From UBA7236 sp031372705 (GTDB taxonomy: Bacteria; Bacteroidota; Bacteroidia; Chitinophagales; BACL12): a DNA stretch of 18,373 nucleotides. The first letter of the stretch is position 1. Each line of letters opens with the position of its first letter. The position numbers and the translations under genes are program-made. The stretch spans positions 1-18,373 of the forward strand of contig JANMLV010000108.1 of the NCBI GenBank assembly GCA_031372705.1, given 5' to 3'. The notes beneath the pieces are model-generated. The model saw only the letters and a list, made by a program, of their open reading frames with translations, was not told the DNA's origin and did not search any database. Shown in pieces: positions 7,220 through 15,445 of the stretch.

Positions 7220-10200
7220 ACTTTAAACGGTCAAATAATGTGTCCATTGGACGATTCATTGCTAATGAATAATCCATCAAATTTAATGTCGACCTGTGAC
7301 GGTACCGGTACTTATCCTTACGCATATGAGGATTTTATGCCTGTCAGTACAACAGTTATCAAAACACTAAAAATGAAATTTGTTATTATTCAAAACACCG
7401 CAAAGGATTTTGATGGCAATTTCGAAAGCTCTACAGAAACAACAAAATTTTTTAATGATGCTCTAGCAGACATGAATTTTCGTTATTCGTATTTACAAAC
7501 GGATATTACTTGTGATTTACCAGATCCAAATGATACTAAAATTCAATTTAGTTTTGAATTAGACTTTCTTACGGATCCCTCTGGAACAGGCTCGTATTGG
7601 GACAATCCTACTTCAGGGGGTATCAATACTTGGTGCCCAGGTTATGTAAATTATGATTTGGATCCATTACTCAGCGATGAAATGGAATATATTAATGTTT
7701 TTTTTACGGAAGATGACTGCTACTTTGAATATATCGTAAATGCAACTCCTTGCGCGACAGGACCAGCAATAGTTTCTTGTAGCCTTTTTCCGAAATTCAT
7801 TGATATGGATTATGTGTCACAGGTAAATATGCGCGGTGTTTTCACGAGCTATTATGATAAAAAATATAATGGAGGAACATGGCCAGGCACCTATTGGGAT
7901 GCTACAGAAACAACATACCATTCAGATAACAGATATTGGTGGGCTGTTGAAGCATTGGGGAAAACACTTACTCATGAATTAGGGCACTCAATTGATTTAT
8001 ACCATGTTGCTCCTACCGTTCCCTGTTATAGTACACGGATAATGAATAATACGGGTGCGGCTACGAAAACATACTTAGATGAAGATGAAGTTGGACAAGC
8101 GAATAGAAGTTTATATTTAAGTAGTGTGAAAAAATACGTAGCAGATTGTCCGATTGATAATACAAACAATTTAATTATTACTGGAGATGAAACTTGGGAA
8201 TATGATATTACCCTTTATAGTGATCTAATTATAAATTCTGGTGCTACTCTCACAATAAAATGTAAGGTCAGCATGCCAACCGACTCAAAAATAATTGTTC
8301 AACGAGGAGCATCTTTAATACTAGATGGTGGGACTATTACTTCATCTTGTGGTGATTTTTGGCAAGGCATAGAAGTTTGGGGCCAAGGTAGCTCAACACC
8401 GCATCCTTCTATTGCAAGCATCTATGATGGCTCATATCCTTCTTCATCAACTCATCATGGGGTTGTATACCTAAAAGAAGGTTCTGTAATTGAACTGGCT
8501 AGAAATGGAATTACCACAAGCAAGTATGACGATTTTAGCAATCCTCTGTATTGGGGCGGAATTGTTGTTGCAGATGGTGCTTCGTTTATAAATTGTCGCC
8601 GGGCCGTTGAATTTATGAAATTTGACTATTATACTGTACTACCAAATCTGGATGACGATAATATAAGCGAATTTTGGCGTAGTAATTTTGAAGTCAACGA
8701 AGATTTTCCCTGTGGCGAATCCTTTTATGCTCATGTATCCATGTGGGATGTAGATGGGGTTATTTTTGTCGGAAATGCTTTTAGCGATCTACGCGACGTT
8801 TGCACAAATAATGCAATGGGAATATACAGTATTGATGCAACTTATACTGTAGCCAGCTATTTTTGTGGTGGCGCAACACCATGTGATGAATATGTTGGAA
8901 GCTTTGAAGGATTTTTTAAAGCTATTGTTGCTGAAAATGCTAACTATAGACCACGCGATATAGTTATTGGTGATATATTATTTACTGATAATTACAGAGG
9001 GATATTGCTTTCTTTTATTGCAAATTCTACGTTAATTAATAACACATTTGAGATTCAGGATATACCAACAACATCATTTAATGCCTATGGTATTTATTTA
9101 GAAGATTGTGTTGGTTACCATGTTGAAAATAACAGTTTTACCACCTACGGAACATTTGATGATGCCTCACCCTTTAATGGAGGCATATATGTAGTCAATA
9201 ACTCTGACGCTGTAACTGAAATTTATAGAAATTACTTTGAAAATTTGGAAGCTGGAATTCGAGTTCAAACAGAAAATTCCAAGCTTCAAATAAAATGTAA
9301 TACATTTACTTCGCCGTTGGAAAGGCATGATATATATGTTACAAATACTGGCCTACTAGCACACCAAGGTCAGTGCCTCGGAGGTGTAGGTACTTCTGAT
9401 TTAGAAAAAGCATTAGCTATGGCTAATAATGTTTTTACACATGACTGCAATAACGTGGAAGGTGATATAAAAATATTTAGTGGTCATCCAGAGTTAAAAT
9501 ATAGACATCATCCAAGTGCTCCAATGACGCCAAGTTGTTATTCTACAGGGACAACATATGTTACACCGGTAACTTGCGCCAACACAACAAGTGATGGATG
9601 TCCATCTGAACTCCCAAGTGGAGGGACTGGCTACAAACTGGATGGTTCAAATACACCACAAACAGGTCATCAATTATTGATACAAATTCAAAGCTTGACT
9701 GTAGCAATTGAAGGTTTGCAAGAACTTCTAGATGACCAAAATGCAGAAAATGAAGTAATAGAAAATAATGACCTTGTTTATTTACAGGATGAAAAGGATA
9801 AATTATTGAGAGAAGCAGTCAATTTATATTATTTGGAAGGAAAAATAGATTCCGCAATTTTGGTAATTGAAAATGAAGATATTGTTTGGAAGAGTCGGAA
9901 AATTGCAGAATTACACATCATAAGTGGTAATTATTCAGAAGCAAAAACAATAGTAGATGAAATACCTTCTGATGGTCAGGAAAATAGCGATTTTAAGACC
10001 TTAGCAGGTGTGCTTATTACAATGGGTGAAGATGAACGTTCTATTGATTCTTTAACTGAAACTGAGATTTCTACATTACTAGTTATAGCAGGAAAGCAGT
10101 CAAATAGTGGTGTCGCTGCAGAAAACATTCTTTCATTTATCACTGGTGTTGATTACCCTGAAATAATAGATCCAGACGATAAAGAGGTAAAGGAAAATCG

Positions 10201-10465
10201 GCAAATACAAGTTGTTGAGTCGACTATTACTATTAATCCAAATCCAGCTAACAATGAGCTGATAGTTGACGTGCATTCGCTAGTTGAGAATTCTGAATAC
10301 GCAATAATAATTTATAACATTTCAGGAACGAAATTATATTCTAGTCAAATAGCAGGTAATGCAATTAATTATCTAGACATTTCAAATTTGCCTTCTGGAA
10401 TTTTAATAGTAAAAATACTTGAAAGCAACCTTCAAATTAGAGTTGAAAAAATAATTCACAATTAA
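7211..10465 (+). CDS. Large secreted T9SS metzincin-like metalloprotease with beta-helix region
   Basis: Open frame of 1084 codons, with TTG the first possible start. If the C-run slip is repaired, the gene starts at 7150 and encodes about 1104 residues with a signal peptide. An N-terminal protease-like domain carries HELGHSIDLYH (255-265), the three-histidine zinc motif, followed by a Met-turn candidate in RIMNN (Met278). The usual metzincin Gly at the eighth motif position is Asp262. Residues about 330-775 show repeated short beta-strand turns (GGIVVADGA, GIYLEDCVG, GGIYVVNN) typical of right-handed parallel beta-helices. A helical, TPR-like stretch follows (about 857-976). A T9SS sorting domain begins near ITINPNPANNELIV (about 1002). 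It probably acts outside the cell on proteins. It is the middle gene of a three-gene operon, and its stop overlaps the next ATG by one base. Confidence 0.88.
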   Translation: MPPTLNGQIMCPLDDSLLMNNPSNLMSTCDGTGTYPYAYEDFMPVSTTVIKTLKMKFVIIQNTAKDFDGNFESSTETTKFFNDALADMNFRYSYLQTDITCDLPDPNDTKIQFSFELDFLTDPSGTGSYWDNPTSGGINTWCPGYVNYDLDPLLSDEMEYINVFFTEDDCYFEYIVNATPCATGPAIVSCSLFPKFIDMDYVSQVNMRGVFTSYYDKKYNGGTWPGTYWDATETTYHSDNRYWWAVEALGKTLTHELGHSIDLYHVAPTVPCYSTRIMNNTGAATKTYLDEDEVGQANRSLYLSSVKKYVADCPIDNTNNLIITGDETWEYDITLYSDLIINSGATLTIKCKVSMPTDSKIIVQRGASLILDGGTITSSCGDFWQGIEVWGQGSSTPHPSIASIYDGSYPSSSTHHGVVYLKEGSVIELARNGITTSKYDDFSNPLYWGGIVVADGASFINCRRAVEFMKFDYYTVLPNLDDDNISEFWRSNFEVNEDFPCGESFYAHVSMWDVDGVIFVGNAFSDLRDVCTNNAMGIYSIDATYTVASYFCGGATPCDEYVGSFEGFFKAIVAENANYRPRDIVIGDILFTDNYRGILLSFIANSTLINNTFEIQDIPTTSFNAYGIYLEDCVGYHVENNSFTTYGTFDDASPFNGGIYVVNNSDAVTEIYRNYFENLEAGIRVQTENSKLQIKCNTFTSPLERHDIYVTNTGLLAHQGQCLGGVGTSDLEKALAMANNVFTHDCNNVEGDIKIFSGHPELKYRHHPSAPMTPSCYSTGTTYVTPVTCANTTSDGCPSELPSGGTGYKLDGSNTPQTGHQLLIQIQSLTVAIEGLQELLDDQNAENEVIENNDLVYLQDEKDKLLREAVNLYYLEGKIDSAILVIENEDIVWKSRKIAELHIISGNYSEAKTIVDEIPSDGQENSDFKTLAGVLITMGEDERSIDSLTETEISTLLVIAGKQSNSGVAAENILSFITGVDYPEIIDPDDKEVKENRQIQVVESTITINPNPANNELIVDVHSLVENSEYAIIIYNISGTKLYSSQIAGNAINYLDISNLPSGILIVKILESNLQIRVEKIIHN

Positions 10466-11943
10466 TGAGGCTGATTTTTTGCTTTTTAATTTCAGTTCTT
10501 TTTATTAAAGGTTGTCTGCATGGTCAGACAACCTTTAATAAAACTATTGATTTTTCAAATGGATCTGAAGTAGGATGGTCATTAGTGCTGCAGGAAGATG
10601 GTTATATCTTGATAGGAGGTGGATGGGGATTTGAAATTGGCGATTATTTTGATGAAAAACTTAAATTCGCCAAAACTGATTTAGAAGGAAATGTTATATG
10701 GACAAATTTTATAGGTGAACCTTCCATGCATTTTTTTTGCGGGCCACAATCAGGCATAGTCACGCAGGATGAAAATATTGTTTTTTGTGGCAGTAAATTA
10801 TCAGCAGTAACATATTCTGCAATTCTTGTAAAATTTAATCCAATAACCGGAGATACAATATTTTTTAAGGAATTTGATTTTGATGATGTTCTAAAAGGAC
10901 TCCAAGTGAGGGAATTATTTGATGGCACTTTGATTATTCTAGCAACAGATGATAATGATGAATATGGCAGCCTACTAATTAAAACAACTGCCGATGGTGA
11001 ATTTATTTGGGAAAAGCGATATGGAAATTCAAATGAAATTGCCGCGACAAGTTTTGATGTTAAAAATGATACGATATACTTAATAAATAGAAATCTGTTT
11101 TGCACACCTGAAGGATATAAGATTAGGGCAATAGATATGGATGGCGATGTGATACAAGAGCTCATCTTTGATGAGGATTGTGCTAGCATGGGATTTTTAT
11201 CCAATCAGGGAGGATATTATGGAGTTGGTGTAAATTTCCCTATCCCACCCTTTCAATCATTTGTTTATAGAACCGATATTGATGGAATCATACAGTGGCA
11301 CTACAATACAAGTTTTGATTTGGATACATTAGAATATGAAGATTTATTCCCGGAACTTATTCGTGAATTACCAAATGGTGACCTAATAGTTGGGGGTTAC
11401 TTTGCATCAAACTATCTGGGGACCTATTTTGGCGTAATAAGTAAAATCAACACAAGCGGTGAACCATATTGGGAAAGAATTTATATTTCATCTAATGATG
11501 TTTATGACGATAGTCGGCTGTTAGCTATGGAAATTGGCAACGCAGGTGAGATTATCTTGCTGGGATCTGGTTTTAGTGAAAGTGAATCAGAAAATCAAAA
11601 CTTTTGGCTGCTGAAACTTGATAGTTTAGGTTGTTTAGTTCCCGGTTGCGATACATTGGATGTTCAAACGCTAGATTTTGAATTGGATAAAGACCAAATA
11701 TTAATATATCCTAACCCTTCGAGCGGTTTTATCACAATTACGACACATTTTAATCAAGGCGGACTTTTTCTGATCGAATTAATTAATATTTCAAATCAAA
11801 CTGTATTTAAAAACGAAGATACGTATATTGCAAAAGGTAGGTTTGAAACAACAATAAATCTAGCCGATTTGCCTGCCGGAATGTATTTAATTACTTTAAC
11901 AAGTGCTGAATTTAGAACTTCGCTTAAAATAATGAAGAAATGA
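10465..11943 (+). CDS. Secreted T9SS cargo protein with repeated beta-propeller-like segments
   Basis: 492 residues. A signal peptide (MRLIFCFLISVLFIKGCLHG, probable cleavage after Gln21) precedes a region of recurring short motifs such as GWSLVLQEDGYILIGG, FAKTDLEGNVIW, IKTTADGEFIWEKRYG and RTDIDGIIQWHY. Each couples a D-x-x-G-x-x-x-W turn to beta strands, as in propeller-like Bacteroidota surface proteins. The sorting domain starts at ILIYPNPSSGFITI and ends LKIMKK. The Cys in KGC is a poor lipobox because of Lys at -2, so a soluble secreted protein is preferred. The ATG overlaps the upstream stop by one base (TAATG), implying translational coupling. A perfect 19-bp inverted repeat lies within codons 12-27. 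The function of this family is not established. Confidence 0.9.
   Translation: MRLIFCFLISVLFIKGCLHGQTTFNKTIDFSNGSEVGWSLVLQEDGYILIGGGWGFEIGDYFDEKLKFAKTDLEGNVIWTNFIGEPSMHFFCGPQSGIVTQDENIVFCGSKLSAVTYSAILVKFNPITGDTIFFKEFDFDDVLKGLQVRELFDGTLIILATDDNDEYGSLLIKTTADGEFIWEKRYGNSNEIAATSFDVKNDTIYLINRNLFCTPEGYKIRAIDMDGDVIQELIFDEDCASMGFLSNQGGYYGVGVNFPIPPFQSFVYRTDIDGIIQWHYNTSFDLDTLEYEDLFPELIRELPNGDLIVGGYFASNYLGTYFGVISKINTSGEPYWERIYISSNDVYDDSRLLAMEIGNAGEIILLGSGFSESESENQNFWLLKLDSLGCLVPGCDTLDVQTLDFELDKDQILIYPNPSSGFITITTHFNQGGLFLIELINISNQTVFKNEDTYIAKGRFETTINLADLPAGMYLITLTSAEFRTSLKIMKK
10500..10543 (+). repeat. Perfect 19-bp inverted repeat inside signal-peptide codons
   Basis: Arms at 10500-10518 and 10525-10543 are exact reverse complements over 19 bases and enclose the six-base loop catggt. 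The motif tattaaaggttgtctg of the first arm returns as cagacaacctttaata in the second. It starts 35 bases after the ATG of the third T9SS gene and encodes about residues 12-27. There is no U-tract on either strand, so it is not an ordinary terminator. Confidence 0.97.
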
Positions 11944-12077
11944 GTATTAAGCTACTAAGCAAATTGAAAATTTAAAAGTTATTTTAATGTGAATACAACT
12001 CAGCAACAGGGGCATTTTTTCAAAGAGGTATATTTTAATTGAATTTGTTATAATGTTTTCTACTTGCTGCAGTTTAA

Positions 12078-12134
12078 ACGCATTAGGCTAAAATGCGTCA
12101 AAAAGTCTATCTAAGAACGGCATTTTTTTGACGC
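12078..12134 (+). promoter_or_regulatory. Two mutually exclusive stem-loops upstream of glyS
   Basis: ACGCATT (12078-12084) can pair with AATGCGT (12092-12098). Alternatively, GCGTCAAAAA (12095-12104) can pair perfectly with TTTTTGACGC (12125-12134). The segment GCGT is shared, so only one stem can form at a time. If glyS is transcribed from the box at 12180 this region is upstream of the transcript. It might instead belong to the 3' end of the T9SS operon transcript. No role is shown. Confidence 0.5.
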
Positions 12135-12155
12135 CTTAACAAGGCACATTAACAG

Positions 12156-12187
12156 TTTCCAATCTTCCTTTAAACCCCTTACCTTTG
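12156..12187 (+). promoter_or_regulatory. Probable glyS promoter, giving a nearly leaderless mRNA
   Basis: TACCTTTG (12180-12187) matches the -7 consensus TAnnTTTG. TTTC at 12156-12159, 20 bases upstream, is one base off the -33 element. The box ends only four bases before the glyS ATG, so transcription would start at or beside the initiation codon. Confidence 0.65.
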
Positions 12188-12191
12188 CGCC

Positions 12192-13736
12192 ATGATTGCC
12201 AACGACGCGGAAAAGTTCAAAAAAGTGATAGGCCATGCCAAAGAGTATGGCTATATATTTCAAAGCTCTGAAATTTATGATGGATTGAGTGCCGTTTATG
12301 ACTACGGCCCTTATGGCTCATTGCTTAAAAACAATATTAAAGAATACTGGTGGAAGGCGATGGTGCAGATGCACGAAAACATTGTGGGCCTCGATTCGGC
12401 TATTTTAATGCACCCAACAACTTGGAAGGCCAGTGGTCACGTGGATGCATTTAGCGACCCGTTGATTGATAATAAAGACTCCAAAAAACGCTACCGCGCC
12501 GATGTACTAATTGAAGAGTTTTTGGCGAAACAGGACGAAAAAATTGATAAAGAAGTAGAAAAAGCTAAAAAAAGGTTCGAAAATTTTGATGAGGCGATGT
12601 TCAGAAGCACTAATGGGCGCGTGGCCGAAATTGCTGCTAAAAAAGATGCCGTGCATGCACGTTTTGTGAAAGCGTTAAACGATAATAACCTCGACGAACT
12701 CAAACAAATTATAATTGACTGTGAAATTGTTGACCCTATCTCAGGAACACGCAACTGGACCGATGTGCGTCAATTTAATTTAATGTTTTCTACCAGTTTT
12801 GGTGCTGCTTCAGATTCATCGGATGTTGTTTATCTGCGTCCTGAAACAGCTCAGGGTATTTTTGTTAATTTTTTAAACGTACAAAAAACTACGCGTCAAA
12901 AAATACCATTCGGTATTGCACAAATAGGCAAGGCGTTTAGAAATGAAATTGTAGCTCGTCAATTTATTTTCCGCATGCGCGAATTCGAACAAATGGAAAT
13001 GCAATTTTTTGTTCGTCCGGGCGAGGAAATGAATTATTATAATTATTGGAAAAAAACGCGCATGCAATGGCACCGCGCTTTAGGAACAGATGAAAGTTTG
13101 TTGCAATTTCACGACCACGATAAAGTAGCACATTATGCCAATGCAGCAGTAGATATTGAATTTAAGTTCCCATTTGGCTTCAAAGAATTAGAAGGCATTC
13201 ACTCACGCACCAATTATGATTTAAGCAGACATACTGAATTCAGCGGAAAAAAATTGCAATATTTCGATGCTGAATTAAATGAAAATTATATTCCTTATGT
13301 GGTGGAAACATCGGTTGGTTGCGACCGTATGTTTTTAGCTATCATGTGCAATGCTTATGACGAAGAAGTTGTTGGCGACGAAACACGCGTAGTATTGCGT
13401 TTGCCGGCTGTTTTAGCACCAATTAAAGTTGCGGTTTTACCATTAATTAAAAAAGATGGTTTGCCTGAAAAAGCAATGGAAATATTTAATACTTTGAAGT
13501 TTAATCACCAATGTTATTACGAAGAAAAAGACAGTATCGGAAAACGTTATCGCAGAATGGATGCGATAGGTACACCTTATTGCATTACTGTTGATCATCA
13601 AACTTTAGAGGACAATACAGTTACTATTCGCGAACGCGACAGCATGCAGCAAGAACGTATTAACATTGCTGATGTGTTGCGTGTTGTTAATGAAAAAGTA
13701 GATATGAATAATATATTGCGTCAACTCGTAGATTAA
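12192..13736 (+). CDS. glyS: Glycyl-tRNA synthetase, dimeric (alpha2) class II type
   Basis: Charges tRNA-Gly with glycine in the cytoplasm. The 514 residues show the family hallmarks of the single-chain homodimeric enzyme rather than the alpha2/beta2 form. SSEIYDGLSAVYDYGPYGS lies at 25-43 and RPETAQGIFVNF at 216-227. Class II motif 2 contains FRNE (249-252) with FRMREFEQMEMQFF (260-273), and motif 3 is ETSVGCDRMFL (372-382). An anticodon-binding domain fills about 415-514. A Lys/Glu-rich insertion (about 112-180) interrupts the catalytic core, as is common in the family. The start MIANDAEKFKKVIGHAKEYG fits related enzymes. A TACCTTTG box ends 4 bases upstream. A CpeT-like gene follows after 6 bases and is probably cotranscribed. 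Confidence 0.98.
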   Translation: MIANDAEKFKKVIGHAKEYGYIFQSSEIYDGLSAVYDYGPYGSLLKNNIKEYWWKAMVQMHENIVGLDSAILMHPTTWKASGHVDAFSDPLIDNKDSKKRYRADVLIEEFLAKQDEKIDKEVEKAKKRFENFDEAMFRSTNGRVAEIAAKKDAVHARFVKALNDNNLDELKQIIIDCEIVDPISGTRNWTDVRQFNLMFSTSFGAASDSSDVVYLRPETAQGIFVNFLNVQKTTRQKIPFGIAQIGKAFRNEIVARQFIFRMREFEQMEMQFFVRPGEEMNYYNYWKKTRMQWHRALGTDESLLQFHDHDKVAHYANAAVDIEFKFPFGFKELEGIHSRTNYDLSRHTEFSGKKLQYFDAELNENYIPYVVETSVGCDRMFLAIMCNAYDEEVVGDETRVVLRLPAVLAPIKVAVLPLIKKDGLPEKAMEIFNTLKFNHQCYYEEKDSIGKRYRRMDAIGTPYCITVDHQTLEDNTVTIRERDSMQQERINIADVLRVVNEKVDMNNILRQLVD

Positions 13737-13742
13737 CATTAA

Positions 13743-14378
13743 ATGAAAAAACTTATTCTGATTGCATTTTTATTTGCCACATTAAAATCGCAAGCGCAAC
13801 TTGAAAATATTTTTGGAACATTAATATCATACATGTCGGGGTCGTTTTCGAGCGAAGCACAAAGTAAAGTTGATTCCAATTTTTATGATATTCGTTTACA
13901 CATGACACCCATTCAAATGGGTCACAACAATGGGGTATGGTTTTATGTTGAACAAGCTATGGCAACCATGCAAGATAAACCATATCGCCAGCGCTTATAT
14001 CAAGTTGTAGAAATTGGTTTGGGTAATTATGAAAGTCGTGTTTACGAATTCGAAAATCCATTACAATATGCAGGCGCTTGGAAAGATATTTCGAAATTGG
14101 ATTCGCTGACATTTGAAAAATTAACCTTGCGCGAAGGTTGTTCAATTGCATTGCAATATGAATATTCAATTGTTGATGACATCAGTATCAATGAATTTGT
14201 TGGGTCAACAAGCGCAACTTCATGTTCCAGTTCATTGCGCGGCGCATCATACGCTACCAGCGAAGTAGTAATTTCATGGGATAAATTAGTAAGTTGGGAT
14301 CGAGGCTGGGATGCAACCGGCAAGCAGGTTTGGGGTGCCGTTACTTCAGGATATATTTTCGATAAGATAAGTGAATAA
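13743..14378 (+). CDS. CpeT/CpcT-family protein, probably exported
   Basis: 211 residues. In cyanobacteria, members of this family attach or handle phycobilin chromophores on phycobiliproteins. Heterotroph homologues have no assigned role. A signal peptide (MKKLILIAFLFATLKSQAQ) is present. The body carries the family pattern YMSGSFSSEAQ (30-40), FYDIRLHMTPI (47-57), WFYVEQAM (66-73), PYRQRLYQV (80-88), ESRVYEF (97-103), the Cys pair 133 and 161, SSLRGASYATSEV (163-175) and SWDRGWDATGKQVWGA (184-199), ending SGYIFDK. Thus a full-length copy is kept. It starts 6 bases after glyS, so the two are likely read together. A lipocalin-like beta-barrel binding a small hydrophobic ligand or pigment in the periplasm is a reasonable inference, not shown. 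Confidence 0.9.
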   Translation: MKKLILIAFLFATLKSQAQLENIFGTLISYMSGSFSSEAQSKVDSNFYDIRLHMTPIQMGHNNGVWFYVEQAMATMQDKPYRQRLYQVVEIGLGNYESRVYEFENPLQYAGAWKDISKLDSLTFEKLTLREGCSIALQYEYSIVDDISINEFVGSTSATSCSSSLRGASYATSEVVISWDKLVSWDRGWDATGKQVWGAVTSGYIFDKISE

Positions 14379-14404
14379 GATGGCATTATTCAGACATTGC
14401 AGTA

Positions 14405-14435
14405 TTGCATATCACTTAAATGTTTGCTAATTTTA
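14405..14435 (+). promoter_or_regulatory. Weak candidate promoter of the 14440 lipoprotein gene
   Basis: TTG (14405-14407), a 20-base spacer and TAATTTTA (14428-14435) approximate the -33/-7 pair, with the last base of the -7 box off consensus. The box ends four bases before the ATG, the same spacing as in glyS and kynU. Confidence 0.4.
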
Positions 14436-14439
14436 GTAC

Positions 14440-14844
14440 ATGAAATGTTTTAACAGCACTGCTGCTATTTTTTGTTGCTTAATTGCGCTGTGCATTTTAT
14501 GCTCATCTTGTAAAAAGGAAGTAATTATTGATGACAATTTTAATGCCTCCGAAAATTATAATAGAAACATCATATTTGATGTTTACAATTTATATAGCGT
14601 GTCACCGATATTAGATAGTACCGTTCGCGATGTTACTATTGATATTTTTGCAACTTACTACGAGTTGATATATGATTATTATCCTGATGCTTCACGCATT
14701 ACCGATTCACTTGGACATGCCGAAATAAATGGATTGGAAAAAGATTTTTATTATATAAGAGCATCTCATCCCACCTTAGGAAATAGAATAGATTCTGTTA
14801 GCACACCTGCCAACACCATATCATTTGTAGAAATATATTATTGA
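14440..14844 (+). CDS. Small predicted lipoprotein of unknown function
   Basis: 134 residues. A hydrophobic leader ends in ILCSSCKK, so Cys24 is the likely lipidated residue, as is typical of Bacteroidota lipoproteins (SSCKK). The remaining 110 residues are beta-rich (VRDVTIDIFATYY, then GHAEINGLEKDFYYIRASHP). The pattern resembles a single carboxypeptidase-regulatory or transthyretin-like beta sandwich, in which a D-x-x-G-x-A turn leads to a strand. This is an inference from pattern only. The gene ends in TGA at 14842-14844, overlapping the converging DUF2911 gene by seven bases, with no terminator between them. Confidence 0.75.
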   Translation: MKCFNSTAAIFCCLIALCILCSSCKKEVIIDDNFNASENYNRNIIFDVYNLYSVSPILDSTVRDVTIDIFATYYELIYDYYPDASRITDSLGHAEINGLEKDFYYIRASHPTLGNRIDSVSTPANTISFVEIYY

Positions 14845-15425
14845 GTTACGGCATTTACAAAAGCGCAATCAATCTGCAATTTTTCCCAATTTAATCGGAT
14901 AATTCCTGCATTTGGCGAAGCGTCTTGCACAACGGTAAATGATAAATTTTCGGCAAGTGTTTCAGTAGCAATCGGGTTAACATTTACACGCAAAGCATCA
15001 GCACTTTGGTCGTATTTAAATGCACCCCATTGTGTTTCATCTGTATTAAAAATAAGTATCCACTCCGTTTCACCGGGAATGGTAAAGAATGAATACAAAC
15101 CCTTTGCCAAAGTTTGCCCCTGAATGGTTACATCTTGAGTAAACTCAATAGTTGTTGCCTCATTTGCACCGGTTCTCCATATTTCACCATAAGGCACTAA
15201 TGCACCCCAAATTGGGCGATTTTTAACAGCAGGAGAACTATATGTAACGGTAACAGTATTGGTGCCAAATGTTGCCGAAGCAGTAGCAGGTGGACTCACA
15301 CGGTTTTCTTTATTAGTCATTTCTTCTTTCCGCTTATCTTTAATGGCCTCTTGTGAAGAATTTTCACATGCCGAAAACGCGCTGAAAGCTGCAATAGCTA
15401 TAACTATAAGGTAAATTTTTTTCAT
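14838..15425 (-). CDS. DUF2911 domain lipoprotein
   Basis: 195 residues from the ATG at 15423-15425 (MKKIYLIVIAIAAFSAFSAC). The frame is open for 40 more codons upstream, but the ATG before a lipoprotein signal is clearly the start. Cys20 in FSAC is the lipidation site. After a Lys/Glu-rich linker comes the DUF2911 core: SPPATASATFG, VTVTYSSPAVKNRPIWGALV, PYGEIWRTGANEATTIEFT, LAKGLYSFFTIPG, and WGAFKYDQSADALRVNV. The family is common in Bacteroidota and has no established biochemical role. It is probably exposed on a membrane facing the periplasm or cell exterior. A TAATTTTG box lies 20 bases upstream. Its stop overlaps the converging lipoprotein gene by seven bases. Confidence 0.92.
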   Translation of the reverse strand: MKKIYLIVIAIAAFSAFSACENSSQEAIKDKRKEEMTNKENRVSPPATASATFGTNTVTVTYSSPAVKNRPIWGALVPYGEIWRTGANEATTIEFTQDVTIQGQTLAKGLYSFFTIPGETEWILIFNTDETQWGAFKYDQSADALRVNVNPIATETLAENLSFTVVQDASPNAGIIRLNWEKLQIDCAFVNAVTQ

Positions 15426-15445
15426 AAAAAACTTGATTGATGTTG

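Noticed and set aside
10644..11204. 186-codon minus-strand frame inside the third T9SS gene
   Set aside because: Antisense shadow. The plus-strand gene has a signal peptide, repeated motifs and a sorting domain.
14042..14386. 114-codon minus-strand frame opposite the CpeT-like gene
   Set aside because: Antisense to a gene with strong family conservation, with no recognisable features of its own.
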